A DNA stretch of 64,000 nt from Ceratorhiza oryzae-sativae (lineage: Eukaryota; Basidiomycota; Agaricomycetes; Cantharellales; Ceratobasidiaceae), in contig JARWMV010000246.1 in assembly GCA_030998015.1 (NCBI GenBank), forward strand, positions 248,001-312,000, written 5' to 3'. Made by a program: the position numbers and the translations under genes. Below, in pieces: positions 1 through 12,463 of this stretch. The notes under the pieces were generated by a model, which was not told where the DNA came from, searched no databases, and saw nothing but the letters and a program-made list of their open reading frames with translations. Each line of letters opens with the position of its first letter. Position 1 is the first letter of the stretch.

Positions 1-415
1 CGAACTTGGACGTTTCCGCCGGCTAGCCACACCGCAAGCTCTTGTGCACGGCTCAACATGATCAAAGACATGGCGGCAAGAAGGCTACCCGCAAGCATAA
101 ACGGTCGTCTTCGGCCCCATTTCGAGGATGACCGGTCGGCGATTGCGCCTACATCAAAATCTAAATTTAAAAAAATCTAACGTTCTGTGTAAAAACCATA
201 CCGATAATCGGTTGAATGATTAACCCGCTCAATGGACCAGCTATCATCACCAACGTCATATGAGCTCGACTCAGCCCGAGTTCGAGCAGGTAAAGCGAGA
301 CAAATGCTGCCTCGGCGCTCCACACGAGCTCGATACCTATAACGGGTAGATTGACGAGAGGTATTTGGAGCCATCGTGGCCCTTTGACGCGTCGAGGACC
401 GTCGGTCATGGGCAT
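1..415 (-). CDS. SLC45-like sucrose/glycoside:H+ symporter, N-terminal part
   Basis: This is the N-terminal part of a 12-TM major facilitator; the rest lies off the left edge. The role inferred from the family is proton-coupled uptake of sucrose or alpha-glucosides at the plasma membrane. Exon 1 is 415-202 and exon 2 starts at 148; the 53-nt GT-AG intron (201-149) has a GTATGG donor. Splicing joins QPIIG to AIADRSSSKWGRRRPFM, the loop 2-3 signature of the SLC45/SUT group (ADRSxSKxGRRRPF). TM1 (about residues 16-36) and TM2 (about 48-66, with AGPLSGLI) are readable, followed by the start of TM3. The start is the first ATG of the exon; a second ATG two codons later (409) is equally possible, and an upstream coding exon cannot be excluded. 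Substrate specificity cannot be read from this fragment. Confidence 0.85.
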
Positions 416-1605
416 AAAAGGTATCGCGCAAAAAATCTACTTCCCAGTCGTGAGGGTAGGCTGTTGAAACGTGTCAACAAACATGACGCAGGAGACTCGA
501 GAACGCGCTAGGTCTCCAAGATCAGGGCTAGGATGGCAAATTAGGAGGCTATCAGCTCCATAACCGCCGAGCGCCAAAGTGTAAGAAGCAGTGATTGTGG
601 TGTCATTTGTCTCAACCACATTGCACAGCAACGATCCATGGCTGTCTTTGGTTCCCGGCCCTACAGACCTAATGCGCTTTCGGGAAACATTAGCCAGACA
701 TTGAAAAGGCACCCATCGTATTTCGGGGTTCCTTTTGTTCTCCTCATGGTCGGCGGGAGTTTCGCACTTCAAACACTAACCCAAACGCGATACGATCTGC
801 ACGAGAAAAAGGTCTCACAGGTAAAAGGGCATATCGCTCATATGAATCACGCAACTCTTGAATCGTTATCTAGGTTTCGAAAGAAGAAGAACTGCACATG
901 AATAAAAACAGAAAACCGGTCGACATTCGAGAAGAGTACTTTGTGCGTCGTGAGTGAATCCGGGCGGGTCTCGTCCTGACGATCTATTTTCCCAGAGGCT
1001 GCAAGCCCAGCCGGATGAAGATTGGGAGCCCGTGCGCGTCCCACGTCCTCCTGGTGCTATAAACTGAACAAGATCCGGTTGGCGATAACTTACCCTAATA
1101 GCGCTGCCGCTACCCGGGAAAAAAACGGCTTCGTTATGAACTGTATGGAGTCGGGCTGAAACGATCGGTTCGCATGGAATCTGGGGTTATGTCGGCATGG
1201 ACAGAGCAGGCCGTCAATTTTCTGATCTTCCGGCAGTCGGCACATGCATGTACCTTGTAATTTCATGCTTCCCTCCTTAAATACCCACGGAGACTGGGGC
1301 TCTCTCAAAGTCCCCACCCCTGCGTTTGACCAGTTGAGACGGAAACCTTCCCTATTCACTAGATCTAAGTATATCTCAAAGGGGCATAATTGGCCATTTT
1401 AGGCAAGACCTTGAATTCATTGGCCCCTGAGCTTTTGATTTGTCCGCCAGGTTGATAAGATCCTCTTTGTGAGCCTTGGACATCCTGCTGTTCCCTACTA
1501 TCTCGACGCCCCCACCCCCCCTAGCGTGCAAAGCCTGCGCCCAGCTCGCTTTTCCCACACACGCTTTCAACGTTTGAGCAATAGGACATCAAGGGGCTGG
1601 ATCGG
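416..1605. other. Intergenic region, divergent promoters
   Basis: About 1.2 kb between the start of the symporter (minus) and the start of the M24 peptidase (plus), so it should hold both promoters. Short open frames occur on both strands, but none shows a recognisable domain or splice-consistent extension. I see no RNA gene or repeat. Confidence 0.5.
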
Positions 1606-3304
1606 ATGAAGACACAAGCGACAGACGCTCAGACCATTTTCGTAAGTTCACGTTGGCACAATTCCCTCTCGGCTGTATCGCAGCATCCTCAACTGATTCC
1701 ACTCGCGCAGCCCGCGCCTCGGCGGCGGATCCCGAGAGCGATAGATGCGTTCCTCGGGGCTGTGATCGTCTGTGGGTTGGGGCTCCTGGCCGTGACGTCT
1801 TGCGGCCGGCTTCGAACTCCAACCTTGACCTCGACTCCGACTCTGGGGGACAACCCGTTTGAACACCTCCGCGCGCACTGTGCCAATGCGACGCCGATTT
1901 CTGCGCAGACGTTTGTGGACCGACAGCTCGCGCTCGCTCGGGTTTTGCATGAAGGTGGGATCGGGGCGTATGTAGCTGAGCCGGGTGCGAGCGCAACTAT
2001 TTCGCGAATGTGTCGGCACGGGAGTGGCATACCTCTGAGCGCGTGTTTCTCGTGGTGATTTCGCCCGTGGTAGACGACGACAGCGGCGGGGATGTGCGGG
2101 CGAGAGTGAGCGTGCTTGCTCCCAAGTTTGAAGAGGATCGAGCGAGGCTGTTGCGTATACCCAGCTTGGATCCCGTCGAGTACGTTACCTGGGCTGAGGA
2201 GCAAAGCCCGTACAAGACCCTTTTGGACGCATTGGACGTCGGGGTTATCGTGGCAGACGAGACAATTCGGCTGTTTGTATCCGAAGAGCTCAAGAGCGCA
2301 GGCGGGGGGCGAGTGGATGTGAGGATGGCACCTCGCTCGATTCGTGCGTTGCGTGAACGCAAGGGACCGGAAGAGCTCGCGCTCATGCGTTGTGCCAACG
2401 AGGTGGGTTGATTTTTATTTTTTTTCACAGACTTCACAATGTTGAGGACGGGTTGGCAGGTCACGCTATTGGCGATCCGAGCCGTTCGGCAACGCATGTA
2501 CATTGGAATCCGGGAGTCTGCGGTCGGACACATGATGAATCTTGCGCTAAGCACGGCTGGGCTGCAAAACAACTTTGCGCTTGTTCAGTTTGGAGGTGAG
2601 TGGGATTCACATGGAACATAGGAGCGACTATATTGGGCAACCTGGTATTGGCAGAGAACGCCGCGCTGCCTCATGGGAGTGGCAGCGACCGTGTGCTCCG
2701 AGCGGACGATATGGTGCTGATCGATACCGGGGGGTCGTTGCACAATTATGAAGCAGACGTCACAAGGGTACGTCCAGGACTGACAAAAGAATGTGGACGA
2801 TCGGAGCTAAGGCCATCACAGACGTTTGCACTGGCGGATTCGGTTATTCCTGCTGAGCATGTGCGGATATGGGAGACGGTGTCCAAGGTGCAGATGTATG
2901 CGTTTGGGATCGCCCGCGAGGGGGTCGAAGCTCGGAGCGTGGATGAAGCGGCGCGCGCATACATGGACGACCAGCAGGCCGGAATGTCGCGGTACTTTTC
3001 TCATCGTCTGGGCCACGGTAAGGCGTGCGGTGTGTGCCTGAGCCGCGCGCGCGCCGTTTGCTTACTCTTTGTTACGCGAACAGGTATTGGGCTCCAAGGA
3101 CACGAAGCTCCATACCTTCGACGTGGGGCTGACAACACACACAGGCTAGAAGCCGGGAACGCGATGTCTGACGAGCCTGGGATCTATATATTGGGCCGCG
3201 TCGGGGTGCGGCTGGAAGACTGTTTCTACATTTCTGAGACGGGCGCGGGTGTGCTGCTCACGGCTGGCGCAGGCGGGTTTGCGAGGGGGCTGCGGGAGCC
3301 GTGA
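1606..3304 (+). CDS. Membrane-anchored M24 metallopeptidase (Xaa-Pro aminopeptidase/prolidase-like), single-base frame break
   Basis: Creatinase/methionine-aminopeptidase-fold peptidase expected to cleave N-terminal Xaa-Pro bonds with two metal ions. Exons: 1606-2402, 2460-2595, 2655-2767, 2822-3017, 3084-3304; all introns are GT-AG of 54-66 nt. About 487 aa after frame correction. A type II signal anchor spans about residues 46-66, so the catalytic domain should be lumenal or extracellular. The five M24 ligands are present: both Asp in LIDTGGSLHNYEADVTR, His in RLGHGIGL, Glu in SDEPGIY and Glu in VRLED. The frame breaks near 1995: conserved EPGASA is in one frame and YFANVSAREWHTSERVF in the next, with no room for an intron. 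One extra A in the AA run restores both and makes the total coding length divisible by three, so I favour a sequence error over a dead gene. Confidence 0.88.
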
Positions 3305-3555
3305 AGGGATGTGCCTGATATGGCAGGTGTCTGACACACAGACGGGGGCTCGGAAGCGGCCGGGGCGTTGCTTAGGGGCGGGCCGGGGAAGGGCAGCCTC
3401 GTGGCACAGGGGAGGAACATGGAGGTGTGCGTTACCCCCCTCAGAGTTTGGCCAGAGCATTCATACGGATCTGTTCGAGTCTGTCTGCATATACTCTGCT
3501 TGCCTTGGCAGACACCATCTACTTTTTTCACACGCGCGTCGGTCTCGTTCCCGCC

Positions 3556-4867
3556 ATGTTCCAGCCCGTCCCCGTCGCTGCCCGCCCCGCCTCGGCCCAG
3601 TGGACCGTCACATATCCCGCCCTCGTCGCCCCCCGCCCCCTCCGCCCCTCTCACTCGTACCACCCCTACCAGACGGCCGCAAGGACCACCGCCGCGCGGC
3701 ACACCCACCCCCGCCCGCCGCGCCTGCGCATGGCCCCGTCGCCTGCCGAGGCCCTTGCCCGCATCTCGCTCGTCGACCACCCCACCCCGCCCCCAGACGC
3801 CCCAGATGAAGCCCCGGCGTCGCTCGAGTTTGGGTATGTGCCAGAGAAATCCACTTGTGCGGCTGTGCTCATCGTCCCCGTCGTTTTCCAGCGCGGTATC
3901 CACGTTGTCGTCAGAGACGCTCGAAGAGTTTTTGAGGATTTTGCGCAAGGGTGGAGGAGGTGCTTCCCCTGTACAGACTCCCGAAACAGACACACGTCCT
4001 CTCATTTTGTCGTGTGTGGTAAAACCAGCCTCGCCCACAGATCTCGCATCCAAACATGATGCGCCCAGCTCGGCCCCGGGCCCGGGCCCATGGGACAGTC
4101 AAGCGAGCAGCCCGCCCGACGCCACGACGACGCCCGAGCCAGCGCTGCCGATGACCGCGCCCATCCTCCCGGTCCCAGGCTGGTCCGCGCGGCCGGCGTC
4201 GGGTGCCGTGCGAAAACGGATGCGCACCCAGTCCCAGTCGCCCACGCGCGACCACGCCCGCTGGTCCCATCCGTACCGGCGAGACACCGCCCCGCACAGC
4301 CGGAATGGCAGTGAGAAATCCAGCCGGCACAGCAGAGGCAGCAGCTTTTGCGAGCCCTCGCGGCCCTGCACCCGGTCGGCTTCCAAACGCACATCCGCAA
4401 CGTCCTGGGCATCCAGCGAAACCGACGCATCCGAGGCCGTCGATCTGGCGTCCAGCCCGAACGAGGATGTCGACGTCGAGATTGCTTCCAACTGCGGAGA
4501 CGTCGACGACGAGGAACTCCAGGCGCGCTCGGCCGACACCGAATTCGACTCGTCCACGTGCGAAGACGTCCCCAAAACCCACTCTGCCCGCGGCCGAATC
4601 TGCACCCCTGCGTCTCCCATCAGCCGTCGACATACGTCCAACCCTCTGGCCCACTATAGCCCGGTGCTGTTCGAAACCCTGGCTGCACGAGCGCGTGCCA
4701 ACGCCTTTTCGCCTTCCCACTCGCGATCACCCAGCCCGAGCCCTGCGCCCGTGGCTGATGTACTCGACGAGGATGATGCAGACGATGCAGACGAGTATCA
4801 GCCACCCCAGATCGTGCGCATGGAGATGCCCCGGTCTTCTCGCTCGCCTTGTTCCTCCTCCTCCTGA
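3556..4867 (+). CDS. Hypothetical low-complexity protein
   Basis: No function recognised. Two exons, 3556-3833 and 3892-4867, joined by a 58-nt GT-AG intron (GTATGT donor, TTTTCCAG acceptor), give about 417 aa. The start is the ATG opening MFQPVPVAARP; the joined length is a multiple of three. The only ordered-looking part is around the splice junction (LEFGAVSTLSSETLEEFLRI), preceded by ALARISLVDH. The rest is Pro/Ser/Arg-rich with acidic patches (DLASSPNEDVDVE, VLDEDDADDADEY) and a Ser-rich C-terminus, so mostly disordered, perhaps a regulatory or nuclear protein. Codon usage is very C-rich in the first exon, which makes several antisense frames look open; these are shadows. Confidence 0.65.
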
Positions 4868-6335
4868 ACTCCTTGTTTTATATCCTCCACTCTGGCTGTC
4901 CCATTCCCATGATATTATATGTATTTCTCTTGCTTTCGGATCTATACTTGTTTGTTATTTTTGAGTACACGGGATTTCGGAACAGATGGACAGTGTGTCA
5001 GACTTACATGTACCCACCCCATGCCTCGCTCTGTTTAATTGTATGCGTTACTTGCCGCAGTCTAGGTCAGCGAGCACCGCTTCTCGGCTGAGAGAGGGAG
5101 AGAGAAAGAAAGAGAGAAAACGGTCGCGCGAGTGTAGAACAGTGATCGTTTATATATATTCCGAGGCGCGGAGGGTTGTCTGATTTGCGTCAGGGGCGAG
5201 GTAATATGAGCGTGGGGTGATGTGCTCGGTGCAAGACGTGGCGGCAGACCGGCGCCAAACGGACGCCCGCTCGCTGGGTGGGGTGTCGGCGGGGCAAGTG
5301 GGGTCGAGCTGCCCGCAGCACGCACGTTATATACGCCTGGAGCGGCCATCGATTCGCATCGAGCGTGTTGGAAAATTCGAGGGACGCTCCAGTGTCATAA
5401 TACTTAGGGGTGCATTTGACAGACGGGCCACTGAATGGAACCCGGAGCTGATCCTCTCAACTCCACTTGACCATGACCCGAAACGGCGATGGTTCGAGAA
5501 GTGTGATGTGTGCGCTTCCCGAGGCTGGACTAATCCGGCACCCCCATTACACTCATCGCCCATCGGTGGCTTGGATCCAACTCTAACTCTGCGGACGCGA
5601 ACGCCCGGTCCAATATTCCAATACCCGTCGCAAGGCAGGCTCTCGCCGTTTTTGTACGTAACCAAAGCTACCGTATTCACGGCGAGCGTTCAGCACACGC
5701 AGTCCTCGACGAGTGGGGTCATCTTGTTCTTCTGACAATCACTCACACTGGCGCTCGTGCGCTCATTTCCGTTGTTCTCCTTCCTGGCTCGAGTGGCCCC
5801 GGTTGTCCAGCCCACACGGTCCCAGGGAACAGCTTCTCGGTGCGTAAATTTCTATGTAATACCATTCGCGGAACTTGTCTGAAGACCCATGCGGGGGGTT
5901 ATCAATTAAGGTATATACGTCTTTGTACAGCACACGTCCTCGTGGGCTTTTGTTCAATGTACGAGGTTGCTCCATGTCGGGCGGCGTGACCGATGGGATG
6001 GGCTGTTATCGACAAACCCCCGAAAGATAGGCGGTGTCTTCCTCCTTGCTCGCCACAACGGAAGACGAGCACCCGCCGCCTTCATCTGATGTCGGATGAA
6101 CGATATCCCCCCCGCGGCAGAAGGCATTTTCTGAATACGAGGGTGTCTAGAGTATTGGACTCGTATCAGTTCCCCTCGACTTTTTGCGCGATCTGCGGGC
6201 TTGATAGCAAACGCTGCCGAAGCTTCGATCGCTGCCTGTGAAATACCGCCCGTTCTGTGCCCGACATGACTTGGTGATCCCCTCCTCACTACCCTCCCCT
6301 CACCTAGTTCAGCGTGCCCATTCGATAAACTCGCG
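4868..6335. other. Intergenic region
   Basis: About 1.5 kb between two plus-strand genes: the 3' end of the hypothetical gene and the promoter of the histidine phosphatase. It contains a purine-rich GAGA/GAAA stretch near 5091-5120 and a short TATATATA run near 5152. No frame carries a recognisable domain. Confidence 0.5.
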
Positions 6336-8338
6336 ATGAACTCTGAAAGCAGCACGGTCCTGGGCGTGGTGGCCCTAACCCGACATGGCGATCGCCAGGG
6401 GTTCTATCAGTCGCCTGACACGTACGCTGCGACCCAAACGGCCATCACACCACTCGGTCTGGTACGTTTATGCGCATACACCGACCCATCTCTGCACCGA
6501 TCCTGACCCATCAGGCATAATTTCGGTCTGATCCTTATAAATCGCCACTCTCGCAACAAAAACTTTAATCCTTCAAGAACCAAGAATACCAACTCGGGCA
6601 GATCCTTCGGAGCTTGTACTTTTCCACCTCGTCGTCTTCTGTCATTTCTGGGATCTCGACCGGGCTGTTTGATCAGAGCCAGGTCCGAGTTCGCGCCGAC
6701 GCTGGTGGTGAAGGGGGTGTGATTTTTGATAGTGCTGTCGCGCTCGCTCAGGGCCTTTGGCCTGCCCAGACCGGGTTCAATGCTACGTTGGCCAACGGTG
6801 AGCTCCGGGCTCGAGCAAGGCTCCAGAGGTCGCCCAGTCAGCTTGTGTACTTCAGGGACTGATTGAGCGTGCAGGGACGACGGTGGTTGCTCCGCTCGGC
6901 GGTTATCAGTATATTCCCAGTGCGTATTGCCTTTCAACTTTGGTCGAACGGCTCTAACCAGAGTTCAACAGTCGAGTCGGTGGAACCGGCCACCGATGTG
7001 TCACTCGAAGGCTGGACAGACTGCAACGTGAGCGTTTATTTAGCAAATTTCTCATCGAGTCTTATGATTTGGTTTGCCTCGTAGGCGTTCAACGATGCGA
7101 CTGCCGCATTTTATGATTCAGCCGAGTTCAAAGCAGTAGCCAATGCGAGCACCGGCTTTCTGGCCAGTCTCCGCCCAATCGTCGGAGCCGAAAGGCCGCT
7201 CAAGCTCACCAACATGGCAAGTTCCATCGAGTACCCCATCTGCTTATTGTCCCCAACTCATGCCCAGGTCGCGTTTGCAGTGGAATGTACGTTTGCAATC
7301 CCCCCCCCCCCTTGGCCCCGCATTGTGATACCGAGGGCAACGTGCTCACCCTCGAAACCCCGTCCGCTCTAGATCTTCGACTTTTTGAACGTCCAATCAA
7401 TTCACGACCGCAATCTGAGTTTGCGGATTACGCCAGACGTGCTCGCTCGAGCGCGTGCGCTGGCTGATTGGCATCAGTATAGGACCTTTAGCTCTGTACA
7501 GATGGGCGGGATCGGAAATAGTGAGTGGGGTGTTTGTATGGGAATGGATAGCCGACTGATTGGCGGGTAGTTGCTGCTCGAACGGTGCTTCCTGACATAT
7601 TGACGTCGTTGAATGCGTTCTCGAATGCGTCTCAGCCGCTTCGGTTTACCCATCTGTCGCTGAGCTACAAGCCGTTTATTTCGTTGTTCAATATGACTGG
7701 TGTGGCGCAGAGCAACCCAGAACTGGCTGGTATCGGCAAGTTGCTGTCCCATATGCGTCCAATACATGTACTGAGGTTTCTATGCATAGTGAATTACGCT
7801 TCGGCGATCACATTCGAGCTCCGTCAGCCAGCCTCTGGATCGACACCCGTCGTGCGCATGAACTTTAAGAACGGCTCAGACTCGACTTTTGTAACGTACA
7901 ACATGTTTAGTGGGCAAGGCGATACTCCGCTTGACGACTTTGTGGAGCGTCTCAGTGTAAGCTTAACCTTGGTGTTTTTCTCATAAACACCCTTTTTTTT
8001 TCAAACCGCATTTCACCTTGCAGCCTTACCAAATCGACGACCTTCCGAGTTGGTGTCTTGCCTGCGACAACTGGGCCGACCGCAAATGCAACCTCGTCGC
8101 TGCGGCCAACGCTGCATCGTCGCACCACGGTGAGGTCTCTGTCGTTGGTGCTGGATTCATTGGTGCGGGAGTCACGATTGCAGTCTTTCTCGCTGCGTTG
8201 GGTGTACTCGCATTCATGGGTCTTGTCGTGTTTGGGAAGAAGAGCAAGAAGGCGAACGTTGCCTCGGTTCTACCTACGCTAGCACGCGAACCCTCAGCGA
8301 CAGTGAGTATGATGATCACGCGCCGCCTGCGAGTCTGA
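6336..8338 (+). CDS. Membrane-anchored histidine phosphatase (phosphoglycerate-mutase-like fold)
   Basis: Branch-2 histidine phosphatase expected to hydrolyse phosphomonoesters through a phospho-His intermediate. Ten exons: 6336-6461, 6578-6797, 6875-6919, 6972-7027, 7085-7216, 7281-7286, 7373-7520, 7571-7735, 7790-7956, 8024-8338 (459 aa as read). The catalytic RHGDR lies at about residues 16-20 (VALTRHGDRQGFYQ), so the protein starts at the first beta strand without a signal peptide. Other landmarks are TPLGL, NVQSIHDRNLS, YKPFISLFNMTGV and a Cys pair in SWCLACDNW. One C-terminal TM helix (AGVTIAVFLAALGVLAFMGL) is followed by a basic stop-transfer tail, so the catalytic domain is topologically ambiguous. 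Two introns use GC donors and exon 6 is only 6 nt. Near 8266 a change of frame would replace the short tail by a plausible acidic one (TLSDSEYDD). Confidence 0.85.
7217..7280 (+). other. GC-AG intron (histidine phosphatase intron 5)
   Basis: The donor is ATG|GCAAGT and the acceptor TTTGCAG. Splicing here and at 7287-7372 leaves the 6-nt exon TGGAAT and joins TNM-WN-IFDFLNVQSIHD, which fits the family. No GT donor gives a readable product. Confidence 0.75.
7736..7789 (+). other. GC-AG intron (histidine phosphatase intron 8)
   Basis: The donor ATCG|GCAAGT and acceptor TGCATAG join NPELAGI to VNYASAITFEL. The nearby GT donor at 7730 also keeps frame but deletes two residues (GI) that the family normally has, so the GC donor is preferred. 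Confidence 0.65.
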
Positions 8339-8701
8339 TGATATTGTACTTCTGTGACAGTCTTCCAGGGGTGTGTCAGAAAAATGAAATATCAAAGGGC
8401 TGACCATGATGCAACTGGGTCTCGACTAGAATATGTTTGTCAATACGGAAATGAACCGCCCAATATCAAAAATGAGTTGGTGAAAAAAAGCTAAGATTGA
8501 CGGTCATCGCAAGCACATGTGGTTACAGGGTCAGGTCGCACACGGATCACAAACGGTATATCGTTCGTACAGCTCCACGATCACAGCGAACAACAGAGAT
8601 CGGCGCAAGACGTAAAGTATAGACAAATAAGAGACGTGAAATCGTTTGAGCACACTCGACACGAGGTTACCAGAACCCGATAGTGCTTCTGTTGTTCGTA
8701 C
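8339..8701. other. Convergent intergenic region
   Basis: 3' ends of the histidine phosphatase (plus) and EDC4 (minus) face each other over 363 nt. No further gene is visible; it should hold both 3' UTRs. Confidence 0.5.
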
Positions 8702-11700
8702 TTATATCGGCTGTTTGTTCGACAGCGTGCGTTGAATTTGTGCAATCATCGTGTTCGTTTCGACGAGCGAGGGTCCACCAGGGAGGAGGCTCAACCGACT
8801 GGCAGTCGAGGACAAGATTTGTTGGGCGGATTGCATGACTCGTGCAGCATACGGCGCGATCACGGCGTCCTGAAAGCGAAACATTAGATAAAATTTGAGG
8901 ACGGCGACCAGAAAGCACGAACCGTAGGAACAACTGTATACGCAGCACGTTGCAGCCACCACAACCCGAGCTTGAACCCTTCATCGATTGGCGAGAGCTC
9001 AGATAGCGAAGACGACAGCTAAAAATTCAAGGTTCAGACTAGGGCTCGCTAGAGCATCTAGACGACTCACCCTGTGGATAAGTGTAAGAACGACCGCCTG
9101 GGACAGTGGCGACTGGCCGTTCCCGGCTGAAGGCATGACTACCTCGGGATTACACCTCGCCAACAAGTCGCGCAACTTTTGCTGATCTTGTGTAGCCAAC
9201 ACACCGAGGAACGTATCATCCCAGTCCTCACCACGCTGCTGTTGCTGCGGGAGTGGCTGTTGGGGTTGCTGGGGTTGCGGTTGCGGTTGGGGCTGGGGCT
9301 GGGCTTGCCATTGAGATTGGGGCGGGTACGGTTGTGGGTTGTACGACGATTGCTGATGTGGTTGCTGGTAGCTCGATGATGGGCCCATAGTGCTCGAGAG
9401 CGGCGAAGGCACACTTGCTCCACGCATATGCTGGCTCGAGACCGTTGGGGCGGGCGAGATGCGGGACGTTTGGTTGATGTGCATCGTGAGCGCCTTGACC
9501 TGATCGCTCAAGTTACGGATCGAGATCTCCATATCACGAATCGTGGCCTGGACACGAAAACCCATGAGTTATGTGTCGAATAATACATGAATACAACTCA
9601 CCTCGGATCCCTTGAGAGCCTCGCCTTGCCAGGTAATGATTTCCTTCTTGAGGCTCAAGATCTCGGAATGAATCTCGCGCGTGAGCTCTTGGTGCATCTG
9701 TGCGTTGGACTGTTGGTACGCGGGGATCAGAGTCGTATTGATCGCGTCTTTGACATGGCGCTCAATCAGTGGGGTCACGGCTTGCGAGAACGTGCGGGCG
9801 ACGTGGTTCGAAACGTCGGGGCGGAGCAAAAGCCGCTCGATCTCGTTCGGTAGTGTCTATTCAACTATGAGCTTCAATTGACCTAATTTAGTTGTCCGCC
9901 CAAGACTGACCTGTTTCATCGAATCCGCTACGCCGCGCGCAATCTGCCCATTCAATGCATTCTTGATCTCGGTCTTGGCAATCGCTTCGAGCGCGGGAAG
10001 TACGCTGGTTTGGACTTCGCTCCTGATGGCCATTTCAACCACGCGTGTTGTATTCTTGGTGAGCTCGTTCGAGATGAGCTTGAGAATCGTTTCTTGGCGC
10101 GTAAAGTCGGCCGCTTGGTCCGCAACGCGAAGTTCATCGAGGCGTTGGTCTGCCTCGGCGTTAGCTGGGCGTACCAACACAACGTAGGAAACCACTACTC
10201 ACGCTGTTTGTCGAGCTCGCGAGTGATCAATCTCCCAATCTTGGTATGCAGGTTCTCCTCCACCTGGCGCATGTACACCACACATGAGCACCAGCACCAT
10301 CTAATTCACCACATCTCACACTAACCTTTCGGATCTCCTTGAGCACCGCACTGTTTTCACCGCCTGCGCTGGTATTTCCGGACGCATCTGCCGTTGCTTT
10401 AGCCTTCTCGCCCTTGTCCTTGGTCTTGCTCGCCTTGACGCTCGCACTTGACGGAGCGACTCGGTTACCGGTGCCTTCAACCGCAGGTGGACGTGCGGCC
10501 TCAGGCTCTTCGCCAGCCGGGGGTGGAGGAGTAACGCCTCGGGGAATACGCCCGGCCTTGCTTGTGTTAGTCCCGCTCGCCATGTCTCCCAAGCCAGGTA
10601 CGATTGGCAATGGAAGGGGTGACTCAGGACGGTGATGAGCCGACTGCTGAGGATGGGGCATGGGCTGCATTTGCATCGGGGCCTGTTGTTGCTGCGGCAG
10701 AGGTGGTTGGTGCTGGGGCTGAGGAGGAAGCTTGGCGGGCAATGTCGCGAGCGCATGCTCAAACGCCTCGCGATCAACGTTGATCTGGTCCACACCTGCA
10801 ACATGAACTGCAAACGCCGCGACTGCGAGTTGGGGTTCTTCTGCATCGTCTGGGGCGAGCAAGGTAATATTGATGGTGGGTGCAGGGGTCGGGAACTCGA
10901 CAATCTGCTCAAACGCTCCCCGCACACCCGCACCGGTTCCCGCGGATGGATCATCCGATTCGACCAGTACGCGCACGGCAATAAGTGACGCACGAGCCGA
11001 GTTCGCGACCCACAGGGTGCGTAGACGACCGTCGTAGCTAATGTGACCAAACATCCGCCCGTCGTCCTCAACTGCAGGGTCCATACTGCTGATGAATCGG
11101 AGGGTGCTGAGGACATTGGTCGAAAGAGGCGCAATGAGTTGAAGGATCGTGCCTTGCTTGCGACCGATGATGACACCAGTCTCGAAGAAATCAACGGAAG
11201 ATGGCTCGCCCTGGCCAGGGATAGTACCTTGCCAGAAGGGATATTGGTCCTTGATCGACCAGAGGCGGAGCACCGAATCGATCGAGATGGTTGCAATCGC
11301 TCCATTGGGATAGTCAAACGTGAAGCTGACAAGGGGCTATACAAAAGACTAAGTCGGTTGCGCTGGCTCGGTAGGCGCCTACATACCGAGGGGATATTGA
11401 ACACCTTGGCGACTTGGCCTAGGCTATTGAGCGGTACGGGCGATCCATGGAAGGCATCGGCCGCCTCACGAGCATCGAGCAAGTATACCTCGCGTTCAGA
11501 TGCGAGTGCCAACTCGCCACCAGCGTGCCACTTGACGGTTCGCAAGCCAGATGGAAGAATTTGCAGGAGAAGCGCCGGTCTAACTTGATCCGTGAGTTTT
11601 GATCAAACAACATGAGGATCGGACTTACGAAAAGTTACGCTCATCGTCAAACGAATTGGGGACTTCCCAGACCACAGCACCTCCATCGCTCGTGATGCAT

Positions 11701-12429
11701 GCGAGGCAGTTGCCTGCCGCAACCATGTCCACTACAGAAGTTGTTTGACCGAATGTGGGCGGCAACTTGAGAAGGGCGCGAGCGCCGTTGGAGCGAGAAA
11801 TGAGGCGAACACGACCTATACAATAGACTTAGTGCGCGAGATCGAGTACATGTAGGTCGGGACGCACCCTTGGTCATAGCATAGGCAATAAAGTAACTGG
11901 CTGCAATGGTAGTACCAGGCAAATAGATTGAATCAAGTTTGAGCAGCGCAATTGGCATGATGCTAATCCCATCTTGGGGAGCCTTGATCGACTCGAGCGT
12001 GACCGAGACATCAAACTCGATAACCTCCGAGCTGGGCAATGGATTAGTACAAACTAGAACAATAGAATAGAGGCACCCACTTGGAGCCACCGCTAACAAC
12101 GGTCTTTTTCCCTCGCTCGCGCTTGGTCCGAAGCGAATTGCCCCGAGCGGGACTCATGTCACGGCGATTGAGCGAGACAGGCGATCCTTGTTTGCCGCCC
12201 TCGGAGCCGGAGCCGGTCGGGGCGGGGTGCACATGTCCAGGGATCGGCGACGGCTGCTTGTAACGCGGCGGGATCTGGTCGCGGTTGTTTTGGCCCGGGG
12301 GTTGTGGCTGTGGTTGAGGTTGGCTCTGGTATGGATCAGGCGTACGTGGCTTTGTGGGCGGGGATTGATAGGCCGCGTATTGCTGCTGCTGCTGCTCGAA
12401 TGGAACGTCTTGCTTCGGCAGGTCGTGCT

Positions 12430-12463
<34 letters not shown>

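Noticed and set aside
437..772. Minus-strand open frame upstream of the sugar symporter
   Set aside because: No domain, composition not protein-like, and overlapped by an equally open plus-strand frame.
3226..4720. Long minus-strand frames opposite the disordered gene
   Set aside because: GC-rich antisense shadows; the plus-strand reading has a canonical intron and a coherent protein.
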